A DNA stretch of 64,000 bases from Gemmatimonadaceae bacterium (GCA_040882285.1 JBBEBQ010000020.1:1-64000), one strand, 5' to 3'; numbered from the stretch's first letter, positions 1 through 9,627 are shown. Notes: a model not told the origin generated them from the sequence alone. Numbers and translations are program-made.

Positions 1-3000
1 GCCGAGGATGACGCGCGTCGTGAAGAGGCTGCTCAGGTATGAGCTGGTCGACCCGCCCGCCGCCCCTTCCCCGCCGATCGTGCCAGTCTGCACCTCCACG
101 ATATCAAAGACGTTCCGCGGAATTCTGCTGCTGATGAAAGTGCCGGCGAGCCGACCGCCGATCGTGAGCAGCTGCTCCGTGTACTGCGACGAGGTGTTGC
201 TCAGCGCGAACGCCGGCTCCCCGGTCACCAGGTAGCTCAGCAGATCCGACTGCGACAGCGGCAGGCTGTCGGCGCTCGCCAGCGAGAGCACGGGCGCGCT
301 CAGCGTGCCGGTGATCGCGACCAGCACGCGCACGTCCTCGCGGTTGAAGCTCTGCCGCGGACGCCGCACGGTGTGAATGGCGCGGATGTCGAGCGACGGG
401 TTCACTTCCGGCTCGCCGAAGAACCGCAGCGTTCCGCGCTCGACCTCGAAAGTGGGCTGGACGACGCCGAGGTTGAGCACGTACGTGCCACGCTCCGCGT
501 TGAGCGTTCCCGCGAGCGCGAGTTGCGGCGAGTCGGTCGACGCTCCCGTGATCGCGGACTCGGTCCGGCCGCGTACCAGATCGAGCCGGCCTCCGAGCTT
601 GATGTTCGCCTCCGACGAGCGCAGCCACACGTCCTCGCCGACGGTGACGGCGACGTTGTCCAGCGTCAGGTTCGTCGCGAACGCGCTCGGCACCTTCGGC
701 AGGAACCGACGCGCCTGGAGCAGCGTGGAGTCCACCAGGCCGTACAGCGCCGGATCGTCCAGGTCGATGACGTCCTTCCCCAGCAGCTCCGGCAGGTAGA
801 CGCTGCCTTCGTTCACTACCAAGCCGCCGCGCAACACGGCGGCGTCGTAGTCGCCCACCAGCTCTATCTCCGGACCGGTCGAGACGTCGAGCGTCGCGAG
901 TCCGGCCCGCTGCACCGCGCGGAAATGGTCCGCCCGCATGCGGATGTCGAACCGCGGCCGCGTGTACGTGGTGAGGTCGATGTTCCCGATCACCGCGGCC
1001 CCGCCGTTCCGCCCCCCGCCGCGCGGCGTGTATACCGTGAGCCGGCGGATGTAGAGCGTGTCCTGCACCAGCTCGATCTCGCCGTCGAAGTTATTGTACG
1101 TCACTCCGGTGGCGGGAATGACGAAGCTCCCGTCGGTAACGCGCAGCATCCCGTTCAAGACGGGCTGCGTCACCGGCCCCGCGGCGCTGAGATTGATGTC
1201 GAGCGGCCCGCGCGCGTTGGTGACCGGAAGAACGCTCTGCACCACCGATAGATCGACGCCGGAGCTGAGCACGGAGCCGCGGACGGAATCGTTGGCCACC
1301 CGCACTCCCTGCACCAGCAGTGATCCGCCGGAGCGGTCGCGCGCGGCCCCTTCCTTGGTGAACAGCTCGAGCCGCAGCGAATCGAGCTCCACGAATTCCT
1401 TGGCCAGGGTGATCACGGCCGGCGAGCTGAGGCGGTAGTGATGCGCGCTGTCGGCCGCGATCGAGGCCGTGTCGAGCGCGACGAGCACCGTGTCCCCGCG
1501 CCGCTTGGTTCGCGCCGCCAGCCGCGTGCTTGCTCCGTTGGCCGCGACGAGCGTCGCCGCCGCGGTGCCAGTTCCGGCCGGGCTCTGATCTGTGCTCACG
1601 TCGACCGACGCGAGCCGGATCCGCCCGAACGAGACGGTGTCGGCCTTCAACGCAGCCGAGCCCGACACCGCGCCGTTCTCGCTCCGCGCGTCGAACGTCC
1701 CGCTGATCCGCTTTGCGCGGTTGTCGCGCACCGCCAGGTCGTTGCCGGCGACACTCCCCTCCACCGCCACCACGCCGGCGCTGGTCGTCGCCCGCCCCCG
1801 CACGGTTACGGCCCCGGTCGAGCGCCCTTCGCCGAGGTACGGCCGCAGCGCGCCGGGTGAGTCCGCGCGCAGCATGAAGTCGAACGCGCCCTTCGCCGAC
1901 GGCGTGAGCCCGACAGTTCCGGTCGCGGACGCGGTGCCCGCCGGAGACGCGATCGTGAGCGTGTCGATGCGCGCGATCCCGTCCGCGATCGCGACGCGCG
2001 CGGTCGCCCGGTCAATCGCCAGCTCGTCGACGGTCGAGCCGCCGGCCGCGACGTGCACGGTGCCGCGCAGGTCTTCCGCGCTCGCACCGGTGAGATCGAT
2101 GCCGTAGCGCGCGTTCAGCGAAGTCGGCGGCAGATCCGCTCGCGCCAGCAGACCGCGCGCATTCGCGCCCGTCACAACGCCCTCGCCCTTCACCACATAG
2201 CTCGGCGCTTCCGCGTCCACCTGTCCGTCGAACGAGATCGATCCATCGGCGTTGGCGAGCGTCGCCGCGACGGTCATGCCCGCGGCGGTCCCGCTCACGC
2301 GGATCGGTCCGCTCATCTCGCCGCGCAGCGGTATCGCGGGATACGACCGCGCGAGCGTCGTCAGTGACACAGGCGCGCCGGTCAGATCGACGTCGTACGT
2401 CACGTACTCGTCACCGAGCGTGAGGCGACCGGCGCCCGTCACTCTCGACGGCGGTCCCGGCCCGTCGTGGTGCAGCACGTCCGCGTTGCTGAATCGGACG
2501 TCGGTCCAGACGGAATCGAGTGTCGCGGTGCCGGCGAGCGTACCCAGCAGGCGCGGAAACTCGGGATTGAGGAATTGCGCGGTCCGCAGGTCGAAGCGTC
2601 CCACGTTCACGTCGAACCCGCGAAAGACCGCGAGCGCCGGCAGTCTTATGTCGAGCACTCCGCGGCCGGTGCCGCGCGAGATCGCGCCAGGCACGTGCGC
2701 GTCGGCGAACACGAGATCGGCCCGCTCCACCCGGAACCGGTCGAGCGGACCGCCGGACGCGGTCACGGTGCCGGTGATCCTCCCCTGCCAATCGTACGTG
2801 AACGGGCCGCCGGCCAGCGTGCGCAGCAGATCGAAGTCGACGGGCGCCGCCTCCAGCCGCACGTCTTTCGCTACGAGCAGTGGGCGACCTACGCCGAACG
2901 TCATCGTGCCGCTCAGCCGCGATTTCGTACTGGTCACGTCCATGTCGTAGATCCGGTAGTCGAGGACCCCGAGATCTCCGGGCGAGTTGCGGATGGCGAG

Positions 3001-3954
3001 CTTCATGCGCCCGCCACCCGTGCGCGGCAACGTCGGATACACCCACGCGACGTCGGACAGCGACACGGAGTCGCCGATCACGTCGACGTAATACCGCAGC
3101 GGCAGACCGCCGCAGCAGACGATCTTCGCCTTGCCGCTTCCCGTCGATCCCGGCAGATCGAAGTACGGCGCGTCCGCCCAGACGGAATCACCCAGGTGCC
3201 GGATCGTGCCGCGCACGTTCCGGAAATAGAACGGCGGGTCGAGTCCCTTGACCGCGAGATCGCGCACCGTGAACACGCGCGCCGCGCTGTCCGGGTCGGC
3301 GAGACGCGACGGTCCGAGCGCGACGTTCCCGCGCTCCCAGCGCCAGGTGCGCGTGAACCCCTCGCCCGAGCGGCGCACCTCCCGCGCGGGATCGGTGAGC
3401 GCCGCCGTCACGATGCTGTCGCGCACGCGCCGCGGCGGATTCCCGAGCACCCGCCACGGGATCGTGACCGCGAACTTGGCGTCGCGAATCAGGGCGGAAT
3501 CCAGCTGCACGAACTCGCCGAACCCGCGGCGGCGCCCGAGCGGCGCCGGCTGGCCGCGCGGGAAGATCCGCTCGAAGTTCCACTTCCCGTCCGGGTAATA
3601 CCGCAGGTGCACGTTCGGGTGCTCGACCTCCAGGCGCCGCACGAGTATCCGCTTGTCGAACAGGTCGCGCAGCTCGTACCGCACGAAGACTCGTCCCGTC
3701 GCCAGGAACAGCGAGTCGTTCTCGTCGCGGATCTCGATCGAGTCGATGACCACTCCGTTGAGCAGGCCGCCGCTGATGCGGCCCACGTGCATGGTGCCGC
3801 GCACCTTGGCCGCCAGCCACGATTGCACGAACGCGCGGACGCGCTCCTGCCCGAACTGCGTCTGCGTGCCGCCGACGACCAGCAGGACCACCGCCAGCAT
3901 GAGCCCGATCAGAATCGCGGCGCTCGACAACACGACCTTTTGCCTGCGCGACAT
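1..3954 (-). CDS. tamB: TamB-like translocation and assembly module protein (partial, C-terminus off the window)
   Basis: The minus-strand frame from ATG at 3954 stays open to base 1, giving 1318 residues without a stop, so the C-terminus lies outside the window. Residues 1-30 form a short basic stretch and one membrane helix (MSRRQKVVLSS, then a hydrophobic run), as expected for an inner-membrane anchor. The rest is a long, beta-rich, repetitive sequence with recurring 'GxLxLxxG', 'LDVRxxL' and 'xGTL' patterns typical of AsmA/TamB proteins, and the region nearest the edge resembles the DUF490 (TamB C-terminal) domain. TamB proteins span the periplasm and work with an Omp85 partner in outer-membrane protein or lipid transport. 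The gene starts 3 bp after the stop of the Omp85 gene, so the two are almost certainly cotranscribed and coupled. Family assignment is confident; exact cargo is unknown. Confidence 0.85.
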   Translation of the reverse strand, partial: MSRRQKVVLSSAAILIGLMLAVVLLVVGGTQTQFGQERVRAFVQSWLAAKVRGTMHVGRISGGLLNGVVIDSIEIRDENDSLFLATGRVFVRYELRDLFDKRILVRRLEVEHPNVHLRYYPDGKWNFERIFPRGQPAPLGRRRGFGEFVQLDSALIRDAKFAVTIPWRVLGNPPRRVRDSIVTAALTDPAREVRRSGEGFTRTWRWERGNVALGPSRLADPDSAARVFTVRDLAVKGLDPPFYFRNVRGTIRHLGDSVWADAPYFDLPGSTGSGKAKIVCCGGLPLRYYVDVIGDSVSLSDVAWVYPTLPRTGGGRMKLAIRNSPGDLGVLDYRIYDMDVTSTKSRLSGTMTFGVGRPLLVAKDVRLEAAPVDFDLLRTLAGGPFTYDWQGRITGTVTASGGPLDRFRVERADLVFADAHVPGAISRGTGRGVLDIRLPALAVFRGFDVNVGRFDLRTAQFLNPEFPRLLGTLAGTATLDSVWTDVRFSNADVLHHDGPGPPSRVTGAGRLTLGDEYVTYDVDLTGAPVSLTTLARSYPAIPLRGEMSGPIRVSGTAAGMTVAATLANADGSISFDGQVDAEAPSYVVKGEGVVTGANARGLLARADLPPTSLNARYGIDLTGASAEDLRGTVHVAAGGSTVDELAIDRATARVAIADGIARIDTLTIASPAGTASATGTVGLTPSAKGAFDFMLRADSPGALRPYLGEGRSTGAVTVRGRATTSAGVVAVEGSVAGNDLAVRDNRAKRISGTFDARSENGAVSGSAALKADTVSFGRIRLASVDVSTDQSPAGTGTAAATLVAANGASTRLAARTKRRGDTVLVALDTASIAADSAHHYRLSSPAVITLAKEFVELDSLRLELFTKEGAARDRSGGSLLVQGVRVANDSVRGSVLSSGVDLSVVQSVLPVTNARGPLDINLSAAGPVTQPVLNGMLRVTDGSFVIPATGVTYNNFDGEIELVQDTLYIRRLTVYTPRGGGRNGGAAVIGNIDLTTYTRPRFDIRMRADHFRAVQRAGLATLDVSTGPEIELVGDYDAAVLRGGLVVNEGSVYLPELLGKDVIDLDDPALYGLVDSTLLQARRFLPKVPSAFATNLTLDNVAVTVGEDVWLRSSEANIKLGGRLDLVRGRTESAITGASTDSPQLALAGTLNAERGTYVLNLGVVQPTFEVERGTLRFFGEPEVNPSLDIRAIHTVRRPRQSFNREDVRVLVAITGTLSAPVLSLASADSLPLSQSDLLSYLVTGEPAFALSNTSSQYTEQLLTIGGRLAGTFISSRIPRNVFDIVEVQTGTIGGEGAAGGSTSSYLSSLFTTRVILG

Positions 3955-3957
3955 CGC

Positions 3958-6207
3958 CTAGAACGCCTGCCCGATGGCGAAGCTGAAAGTGAGACGCGAG
4001 GCGAAGCTGCCGTCGCGCGCGGGCGCGAAGGTCCGCGGACACCGGCCCTCCTCCTGCGTCAGCACGATCCCGTTCTCTCCTTCCACGGCGTGCACGGGCA
4101 GCACGTTGGTCGGGCTCACGCACGGCAGCGAGCCGCCGAGCGCCGTCGGAACCTCGTAGTACAGCGGCCCGGCCGGGCGATCGTACGGGTTGTAGCCGAC
4201 GACCATGCGGATCAGCCCGACGGGCGACAGCGCCCCCAGCTGAATGCCCGGTGTCGCCTTGAGGCGAAAGTTCAGAAACACGTCGTCGGTGCCCCGGTTC
4301 CAGACGTCGCCCACGTCCGTGAACAGAGTCATCTGGAGAACGTTGGAGAAGACAGGAGCGGGCACGCGCAGCTCGACGTTGCCGACGAGCAGTGAGTTGC
4401 CGCCGACGGGAACGGCCCGGCGAAACCCGCGCTCTCCTTCACTGACCCGGAAGAGTGTGTCGCTCCGTCCGGTGACGGCGGGATACAGCGTGTCGAACTG
4501 GACCGCGATGTATATCGCGGATCCCAGCTCGTTTTGCGGAAAGCCGCGCACGGTCGTGGGTCCGCCCGCAAACAGCCTCTCCTCCGGCGGGACGAAGCGC
4601 GTGGGATCCCCGAATGCCGGGCCCAGCAGCCCCCCCGCCCGCAGCCGGAGTGCGAGGACGTTCCTGCCGCCGAGTCCCCAGTACCGCGCGGCGTCGCCGA
4701 GCAGCTTGTTGAAGCCGAGCGACTTGTCCGCCAGCGTGAGCCGCGAAGCGTGTCTCGCGTCGGCGCGCCAGGTGTAACCGCCCGTCGGATAGATCGCGTT
4801 GTTGGCCGCGTTGCGCGAGACCACGACGCTCGCGACGCCGAGCGGTTGGAGTCGCTGCAGCCGCTCCCGATCCTCTCGATCGCACCGGTTGAACACGGCG
4901 CAGAACAGCGCGGGCTGCGCCTCGGTACGCCCGTAATCGAGCTGGTACGCGAAGCCGACCGGCGTGCGCTGCAACCTGCGCCAGTCGAGCCCGACGATTC
5001 CGCCGATCGCGGTGGTGCGCAGATACGCCTTGTACTCCGACGTCCGGCCGCTGTAGACGGTGATTGTCGGAACGGTCCGCAGACCGAAGAACGACGGCTG
5101 CCGCAGTGTCGCGCCGAAGTAGTAGTTCAAGCGGCTGCTGTACGGATCCGATTTCGCCTGCGGACACAGGTCGCGCGCGCCGTCGAGCGGATGGCCGATG
5201 CCGATCTTCGACACGCGCGCGCTCAGCTCGAGCCGGCGCGCGCCCCGGAGGAAGTTGTAGTTGGTGAGCTCGCCGGTGGCGCGGACGCAATCCAGCGTGC
5301 CGTAGCCCAAGCCGACACGCGCGGCGCGCATGGCGTCCTCCGCCAGTGCGATGCGGATATCCGCCACCGAGTCACCGGGCACGGTGTCGTCGATGCCGAT
5401 CGCGACCTGCCGGTACGCCTCGGTCTGATACAGCGCCCGCTGCGCGTTCAGGAGAGCACGCTCGCGATACACGGCGCCGCTGTCCACGCCCGCGATCCGC
5501 CGCACGACGGCGTCGGGGATCTGCTGCGTCTTTCCTGCGCGGGGCGTTACGACGACGCTCACCCCGCCTATCCGGGTGAACCGTCCGCTCGCCACGCGCA
5601 GCGTGTCATGAGCGACCAGCGCGGCCTGATCCTCCACGAACGAGTTCGTGACGACCGCCGCCGGGTAGCCGTTGTTCCGGAGCCGGCGCGCGATCGTGTC
5701 GCGCGCCGCTTCGATCCGCACCCTGTCGAACGGATCGCCCGCGCGGATCGGAAGGTTGCGAACCATGCGCGCCGAGTCCCGCACGCCTTCGAGTCCGACG
5801 ACCGCGAGGGACGCCAGCTGGGTGGGCGGGCCTTCGTCGATCAGGAACCGGACCGCCACCGCGCTCGACCCGAGGCGAGTCGTGGCGGTGTCGACCGCGA
5901 CCCGGGAATATCCGCGGTTCCGATAGAACACGATCAACCTGACCCGGTCGTTGACGAACTCAGCCGGGTCGAGGCAGCGGCGCGCGGCGAACGGCAACCG
6001 CAGCGCGCGCCGCGTCCAGCCGGATGGTGTCGTCGCGATCGTCTGTGCGAGCTGTCCGTCCGAGAACGCCGTGTTCCCGGAGAATTGCAGCGAACGTACC
6101 TCGAGATCACCCGGGCCGCAGGGCGCCGTTTGGGCGCCGGCGGGAGAGGAAAGCGCCAGCAGGAGCGATGTGAGGAAACAGACGAGCCGCACGGGGCGGC
6201 GATCCAT
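3958..6207 (-). CDS. tamA: Omp85 family outer-membrane protein (TamA/BamA-like)
   Basis: Encodes 749 residues from ATG 6207. Residues 1-25 (MDRRPVRLV followed by a hydrophobic core and SPAGAQ) are a signal peptide; residues about 33-330 carry POTRA-like repeats (for example 'LEVRSLQFSGNTAFSD' and 'YRNRGYSRVAVD'), and about 360-749 form the C-terminal 16-strand barrel, ending in phenylalanine as BAM substrates usually do. Longer in-frame starts up to 6477 were rejected because they would precede the signal peptide with low-complexity sequence and run into the divergent promoter. Three POTRA-like units and the tamB neighbour 3 bp downstream favour TamA over BamA. It overlaps the upstream small membrane-protein gene by 3 bases (ATG within TCAT on the opposite reading), so translation is probably coupled. 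Role: outer-membrane half of a Tam-type translocation module. Confidence 0.85.
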   Translation of the reverse strand: MDRRPVRLVCFLTSLLLALSSPAGAQTAPCGPGDLEVRSLQFSGNTAFSDGQLAQTIATTPSGWTRRALRLPFAARRCLDPAEFVNDRVRLIVFYRNRGYSRVAVDTATTRLGSSAVAVRFLIDEGPPTQLASLAVVGLEGVRDSARMVRNLPIRAGDPFDRVRIEAARDTIARRLRNNGYPAAVVTNSFVEDQAALVAHDTLRVASGRFTRIGGVSVVVTPRAGKTQQIPDAVVRRIAGVDSGAVYRERALLNAQRALYQTEAYRQVAIGIDDTVPGDSVADIRIALAEDAMRAARVGLGYGTLDCVRATGELTNYNFLRGARRLELSARVSKIGIGHPLDGARDLCPQAKSDPYSSRLNYYFGATLRQPSFFGLRTVPTITVYSGRTSEYKAYLRTTAIGGIVGLDWRRLQRTPVGFAYQLDYGRTEAQPALFCAVFNRCDREDRERLQRLQPLGVASVVVSRNAANNAIYPTGGYTWRADARHASRLTLADKSLGFNKLLGDAARYWGLGGRNVLALRLRAGGLLGPAFGDPTRFVPPEERLFAGGPTTVRGFPQNELGSAIYIAVQFDTLYPAVTGRSDTLFRVSEGERGFRRAVPVGGNSLLVGNVELRVPAPVFSNVLQMTLFTDVGDVWNRGTDDVFLNFRLKATPGIQLGALSPVGLIRMVVGYNPYDRPAGPLYYEVPTALGGSLPCVSPTNVLPVHAVEGENGIVLTQEEGRCPRTFAPARDGSFASRLTFSFAIGQAF

Positions 6208-6422
6208 CAAGGCGCTGCCAGCTTTATCGCTGCGCGAGGTGGCTGCGGCGGCTCGGAACGTGCGATGCTTTTCGTCCCGACTGACCGCGGAACGAGCGGC
6301 GTCTTCTCGGCCATTACGCGGGCGAGATAGAAGCCGGCCAGTCCCGCGCCCAGCCCGACCGCGATCGCGGGAAGCAGCTCGGCCAGGCCAAGTCGTCGGC
6401 GATAGTTGTATTCCGCGGTCAC
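6207..6422 (-). CDS. small single-helix membrane protein preceding tamA
   Basis: 71 residues with a GTG start at 6422. A tyrosine- and arginine-rich N-terminus (MTAEYNYRRR) is followed by one hydrophobic glycine-rich helix at about residues 15-37 (ELLPAIAVGLGAGLAGFYLA) and a basic, proline-rich tail. An AAGAG element lies about 9 bases before the start. The stop codon TGA overlaps the ATG of the tamA-like gene, which supports that it is a real, translationally coupled first gene of a three-gene tam operon. It is not a family I recognise; a role as a small inner-membrane accessory is only a guess from position. Confidence 0.55.
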   Translation of the reverse strand: MTAEYNYRRRLGLAELLPAIAVGLGAGLAGFYLARVMAEKTPLVPRSVGTKSIARSEPPQPPRAAIKLAAP

Positions 6423-6489
6423 GATTTATGCTCTTGAAATGGTTCACTAAGTTCACGCGAATCTCACCACCAGTCAACAGTTTAGCCCT

Positions 6490-8043
6490 ATGCGCCGAGC
6501 CTACCTAATCCTTCTTTTGCTCGCCTCAGTGGCGTGCCGCGGTGGTGATTCCTCGCCGTCGCGTCGGACGTTGATCGATTCGCGAGACACCTATGACCCC
6601 CGCTCGCTCGACCCCGCGCTCTCCACCGACGTGCCCACCGGTCGGGCAGTCGCGTACGTATTCGACGGCCTCGTACGTTTTACACCGGACGCGCAGATAG
6701 TACCCGGGCTGGCCAAATCCTGGGACGTCTCGTCCGACGGGACGGTCTACACCTTCCATCTCCGGCCGGGTGTGAAGTTCCACGACGGCCGCCCGTTCAC
6801 CGCCCGGAACGTGCTGAGCAGCTTCCAGCGCGTGCTCGACCCCGAGACCACCGGCGGCCGGGGTTGGCCGCTGTACCCGATCCGCGGAGCGCGGGAATAC
6901 GCCGACGGCAACGCCCCGACGATCTCCGGGCTCGCCGCGCCGGACGATTCGACCGTCGTGATCACGCTCACCGAGCCGCTGGCGATTTTTCCGAAGCTCC
7001 TGGCCATGCCGGTGACTTCGATCATTCCCGATTCCGTCCCGGCGAATTTCGGCGAGCACCCGGTGGGCACGGGGCCGTGGAAGTTCGTCGAGTGGCGGCA
7101 CGACGATTACCTGCTGTTCGCGCGCAACGACGCGTACTGGGGCGGAGCCGCCAAGGCCGAGTCGCTGATGGCCCGCATCATCGCCGAGCCGAGCACGGCG
7201 GTGGCGGAATTCGAGACGGGGAACGTGGACGTGTTGCAGGTGCCCGAGCAGGAAGCGCGCAGCTGGGAGCAGACCGACGAGCGGAGCGCGCTGCTTTCTT
7301 CCGCGCCGGCGCTGCGCTTCTGGTACGTCGGCATCAACACGACGCGCGGCCCGTTGCGGGACGTGCGCGTGCGCCAGGCGCTCAATCTCGCCGTGGACGT
7401 CCCGACCATTCTCGACCGGATGGTCAGCGGACACGGCCGCGTGGCGGCGGGGGTGATACCACCGACGCTTCCCGGCGCCGACACCATGCGCGCGCCGTAC
7501 AAGCGCGACGTGGCGCGCGCCAAGCAGCTCCTCGCCGACGCCGGCTTTCCGAACGGCATAGCCCTCGAGCTGTGGTCGTCGCAGTCGCCGCCGTTCCCGA
7601 GAATCGCCGAGGTGATCCAGGCGTATCTCGCCGAAGCGGGCATACGCGCGAAGCTCGTGCAGCGCGACGCGTCCTCCGTGCGCGAAGCGTCGCGTAAGGG
7701 CGAGACCGACATGATTCTCAAGGAATGGTTCGCCGATTATCCGGACGCCGAGAACTTCCTGTATCCGCTGCTGCACACCGCCAATCGCGGCGTGGGCGGA
7801 AACATATCGTTCTACAGCAATCCCAACTTCGATCGGATCGTCGATCAGGCCAGGCGCGAGCAGGACGACGCCGCGCGCGCGGCGCTGTACCGCCAGGCGG
7901 ACCAGATCGCCTTCGCGGACGCGCCGATGATCTTCCTCTTTCATCACCGAGTGCTGTACGCTATTCAACCCTGGGTGAAGGACTTCGCGATCCCGACGAT
8001 CTTCAACGGGCAGAACTGGACGGGAGTGTCGATAGCGAGGTAA
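6490..8043 (+). CDS. peptide/oligopeptide ABC transporter substrate-binding lipoprotein
   Basis: 517 residues. The N-terminus MRRAYLILLLLASVACRGGD is a lipoprotein signal with the lipidated cysteine at residue 16. The rest matches the SBP_bac_5 (OppA/DppA) family: 'GLVRFTPDAQIVPGLAKSWD', 'TFHLRPGVKFHDGRPF' and 'VRQALNLAVDV' are hallmark family segments. It would bind peptides or similar solutes in the periplasm and deliver them to the permease encoded 66 bp downstream. The usual second permease and the two ATPases are not in the window, so the rest must be encoded elsewhere or the transporter is incomplete. Confidence 0.93.
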   Translation: MRRAYLILLLLASVACRGGDSSPSRRTLIDSRDTYDPRSLDPALSTDVPTGRAVAYVFDGLVRFTPDAQIVPGLAKSWDVSSDGTVYTFHLRPGVKFHDGRPFTARNVLSSFQRVLDPETTGGRGWPLYPIRGAREYADGNAPTISGLAAPDDSTVVITLTEPLAIFPKLLAMPVTSIIPDSVPANFGEHPVGTGPWKFVEWRHDDYLLFARNDAYWGGAAKAESLMARIIAEPSTAVAEFETGNVDVLQVPEQEARSWEQTDERSALLSSAPALRFWYVGINTTRGPLRDVRVRQALNLAVDVPTILDRMVSGHGRVAAGVIPPTLPGADTMRAPYKRDVARAKQLLADAGFPNGIALELWSSQSPPFPRIAEVIQAYLAEAGIRAKLVQRDASSVREASRKGETDMILKEWFADYPDAENFLYPLLHTANRGVGGNISFYSNPNFDRIVDQARREQDDAARAALYRQADQIAFADAPMIFLFHHRVLYAIQPWVKDFAIPTIFNGQNWTGVSIAR

Positions 8044-8046
8044 GGC

Positions 8047-8109
8047 GCTATTGGCTATTAGCTATTTGCTCTTAGCTGACCAATAGCCAATAGCCAATAG
8101 CCAATAGCC
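8047..8109. repeat. heptad array, GCTATTG / AATAGCC type, inverted arms (9 units)
   Basis: Exactly nine 7-base units fill the gap between the binding-protein stop and the permease start. The first three to four are GCTATT(G/A/T) and GCTCTTA, the middle is GCTGACC, and the last four are identical AATAGCC copies, so the two arms are complementary and can fold into a hairpin. The last unit directly abuts the ATG at 8110, leaving no room for a Shine-Dalgarno sequence. Confidence 0.9.
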
Positions 8110-9039
8110 ATGCTTTCATTCATCCTGCGACGCCTGCTGCTAGCCATCCCGACGCTGTTCGGAGTGCTGGTCGTCGTGTTCCTCCTGCTGTACGTCGCGC
8201 CGGGAGACCCGGTCCAGGAGATGGTCGGCGAGCGGGCGGACCCGGAGACCGTCGCGCGCCTGCGGGCCGAGCTCCGGCTGGACGACCCGCTGCACAAGCA
8301 GTTCATCCACTACACGGGCGGCGTCCTCCGGGGCGATCTCGGCAGATCGTACATCACGCGCCGACCGATCCTGCAGGACATTCGTGAGCGGTTCCCGAAG
8401 ACACTGCAGCTCGCGGGCGCGGCCATGCTCCTGGCCTCGGTGATCGGGATCACGATCGGAATACTCAGCGCGCGAGTTCCCGGCGGCTGGTTCGACCGCA
8501 TCTCGCTCGGCGTCGCGTATCTGGGGATCTCCTTCCCCGTGTACTGGGTGGGGTTGATTCTGATTCTGGTATTCGCGGTGATGCTGCGCTGGCTCCCACC
8601 ATCGGGCTACGGCGGAATCGAGTATTTGATCCTACCCGCGCTCGCGCTCGGCTCCCGCTCGATCGCCTTCCTCGCGCGCGTGACGCGCTCGGCGATGCTC
8701 GACGTGCTCGGCAGCGATTTCGTGCGCACTGCGCGCGCGAAAGGGCAGCGCGAGCGGTTGGTGATAACGCGGCATGCGCTGCGAAACGCGCTCATCCCGA
8801 TCATCACCGTGCTCGGACTCGACTTCGGCTACTATCTCACGGGGAGCATTCTCACCGAGACGATCTTCAGCTGGCCGGGACTCGGCCGCTACGTGGTGAA
8901 CGCCATCGCCCGCCGCGACCTGCCCGCGATCCAGGGCTCGGTGCTGTTCCTCAGCGTGGTGTTCGTGATGGTGAACCTGATCACCGATCTGGCGTACGCG
9001 AAGGCGGATCCGCGCGTTGCGTACAAGACCGCCAACTAG
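8110..9039 (+). CDS. oligopeptide-type ABC transporter permease (DppB/OppB family)
   Basis: 309 residues with six predicted membrane helices, beginning MLSFILRRLLLAIPTLFGVL, the typical first helix of DppB/OppB proteins. The periplasmic segment 'YVAPGDPVQEM', the glycine-rich middle and the cytoplasmic EAA-type loop 'DFVRTARAKG' near residue 205 are family hallmarks; the C-terminus 'DLAYAKADPRVAYK' also fits. It belongs with the upstream binding protein (6490-8043). No partner DppC-type permease or ATPase follows; the next gene is on the opposite strand. The start is fixed by the N-terminal family match although it has no ribosome binding site. Confidence 0.93.
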   Translation: MLSFILRRLLLAIPTLFGVLVVVFLLLYVAPGDPVQEMVGERADPETVARLRAELRLDDPLHKQFIHYTGGVLRGDLGRSYITRRPILQDIRERFPKTLQLAGAAMLLASVIGITIGILSARVPGGWFDRISLGVAYLGISFPVYWVGLILILVFAVMLRWLPPSGYGGIEYLILPALALGSRSIAFLARVTRSAMLDVLGSDFVRTARAKGQRERLVITRHALRNALIPIITVLGLDFGYYLTGSILTETIFSWPGLGRYVVNAIARRDLPAIQGSVLFLSVVFVMVNLITDLAYAKADPRVAYKTAN

Positions 9040-9158
9040 CGGGCTGCCCGGGTTTCGCTATGCGGTGCAGCGCATGTCGTCGTCAGCGGTGCGCCGACAG
9101 GTAGGGAATCGAGCGCTGTGCACGCCTACTCCCGTGAACAGGGTGAACCGGGACGCGC

Positions 9159-9596
9159 TCACGCGGTCCCCGGCGTCGACCCTGACGATGCAGAAAGCAA
9201 CGTAACGGTCCCTTGGGCCGTGGCGCACAGACTTTCGTGTCCTTGCCGGAGCACAAACACATCGCAGCGACAAACGGCCTGACTCCTCCCCGCGTGAACC
9301 ACTGCCGCACGGGCCACAATCGAATCGCCAACTGCCGGACGCATGTAGTTGATCTTGAACTCCGAGGTCAGCACGCCGGGACCGAGACCGCTACCCCCAG
9401 CGAACGTCAGCGCATTATCGGCGGCGTAGCTGATGACGCCACCGTGTACGAATCCGTGCTGTTGTTTCAGTTCCTCTCGAATCGAAATGCTGATCTCAGC
9501 CCGCCCCTCGGAAAAAGCCAGTAGTTCGGCCCCAAGCAGCACGCTGAAGGGCTGCGACGCGAGAGCGTGCTTGCCGCGAGTGAGCATGTCTTCCAT
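9159..9596 (-). CDS. PaaI-type hotdog-fold thioesterase
   Basis: 145 residues with the PaaI/YbgC-like hotdog signature 'QHGFVHGGVISYAADNA' at about residues 46-62, where the HGG turn and the following acidic residue form the active site, and 'LTSEFKINYMRPA' further on. Such enzymes hydrolyse acyl-CoA thioesters in the cytoplasm, often in aromatic degradation or as housekeeping proofreaders. It starts at ATG 9596, downstream of the integron-like region and on the same strand. I see no attC-like site after its stop, so I treat it as a chromosomal gene rather than a cassette. Confidence 0.85.
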   Translation of the reverse strand: MEDMLTRGKHALASQPFSVLLGAELLAFSEGRAEISISIREELKQQHGFVHGGVISYAADNALTFAGGSGLGPGVLTSEFKINYMRPAVGDSIVARAAVVHAGRSQAVCRCDVFVLRQGHESLCATAQGTVTLLSASSGSTPGTA

Positions 9597-9627
9597 TTTT
9601 TGAATTCCGCAGGCAGCCTACCGAAGA

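Noticed and set aside
2467-4395. A 642-codon plus-strand open frame antisense to the tam genes
   Set aside because: Arg/His/Ala-rich composition without any family signature; it is the shadow of the well-supported TamB frame in high-GC DNA.
3958-6477. A start of the TamA-like gene 90 codons earlier at 6477
   Set aside because: It would put low-complexity sequence before a clear signal peptide and overlap the small membrane-protein gene and the divergent promoter.
9159-9596. The thioesterase gene as a third integron cassette
   Set aside because: No attC-like structure follows its stop; a TCCCG/CGGGA hairpin there looks like a plain terminator.
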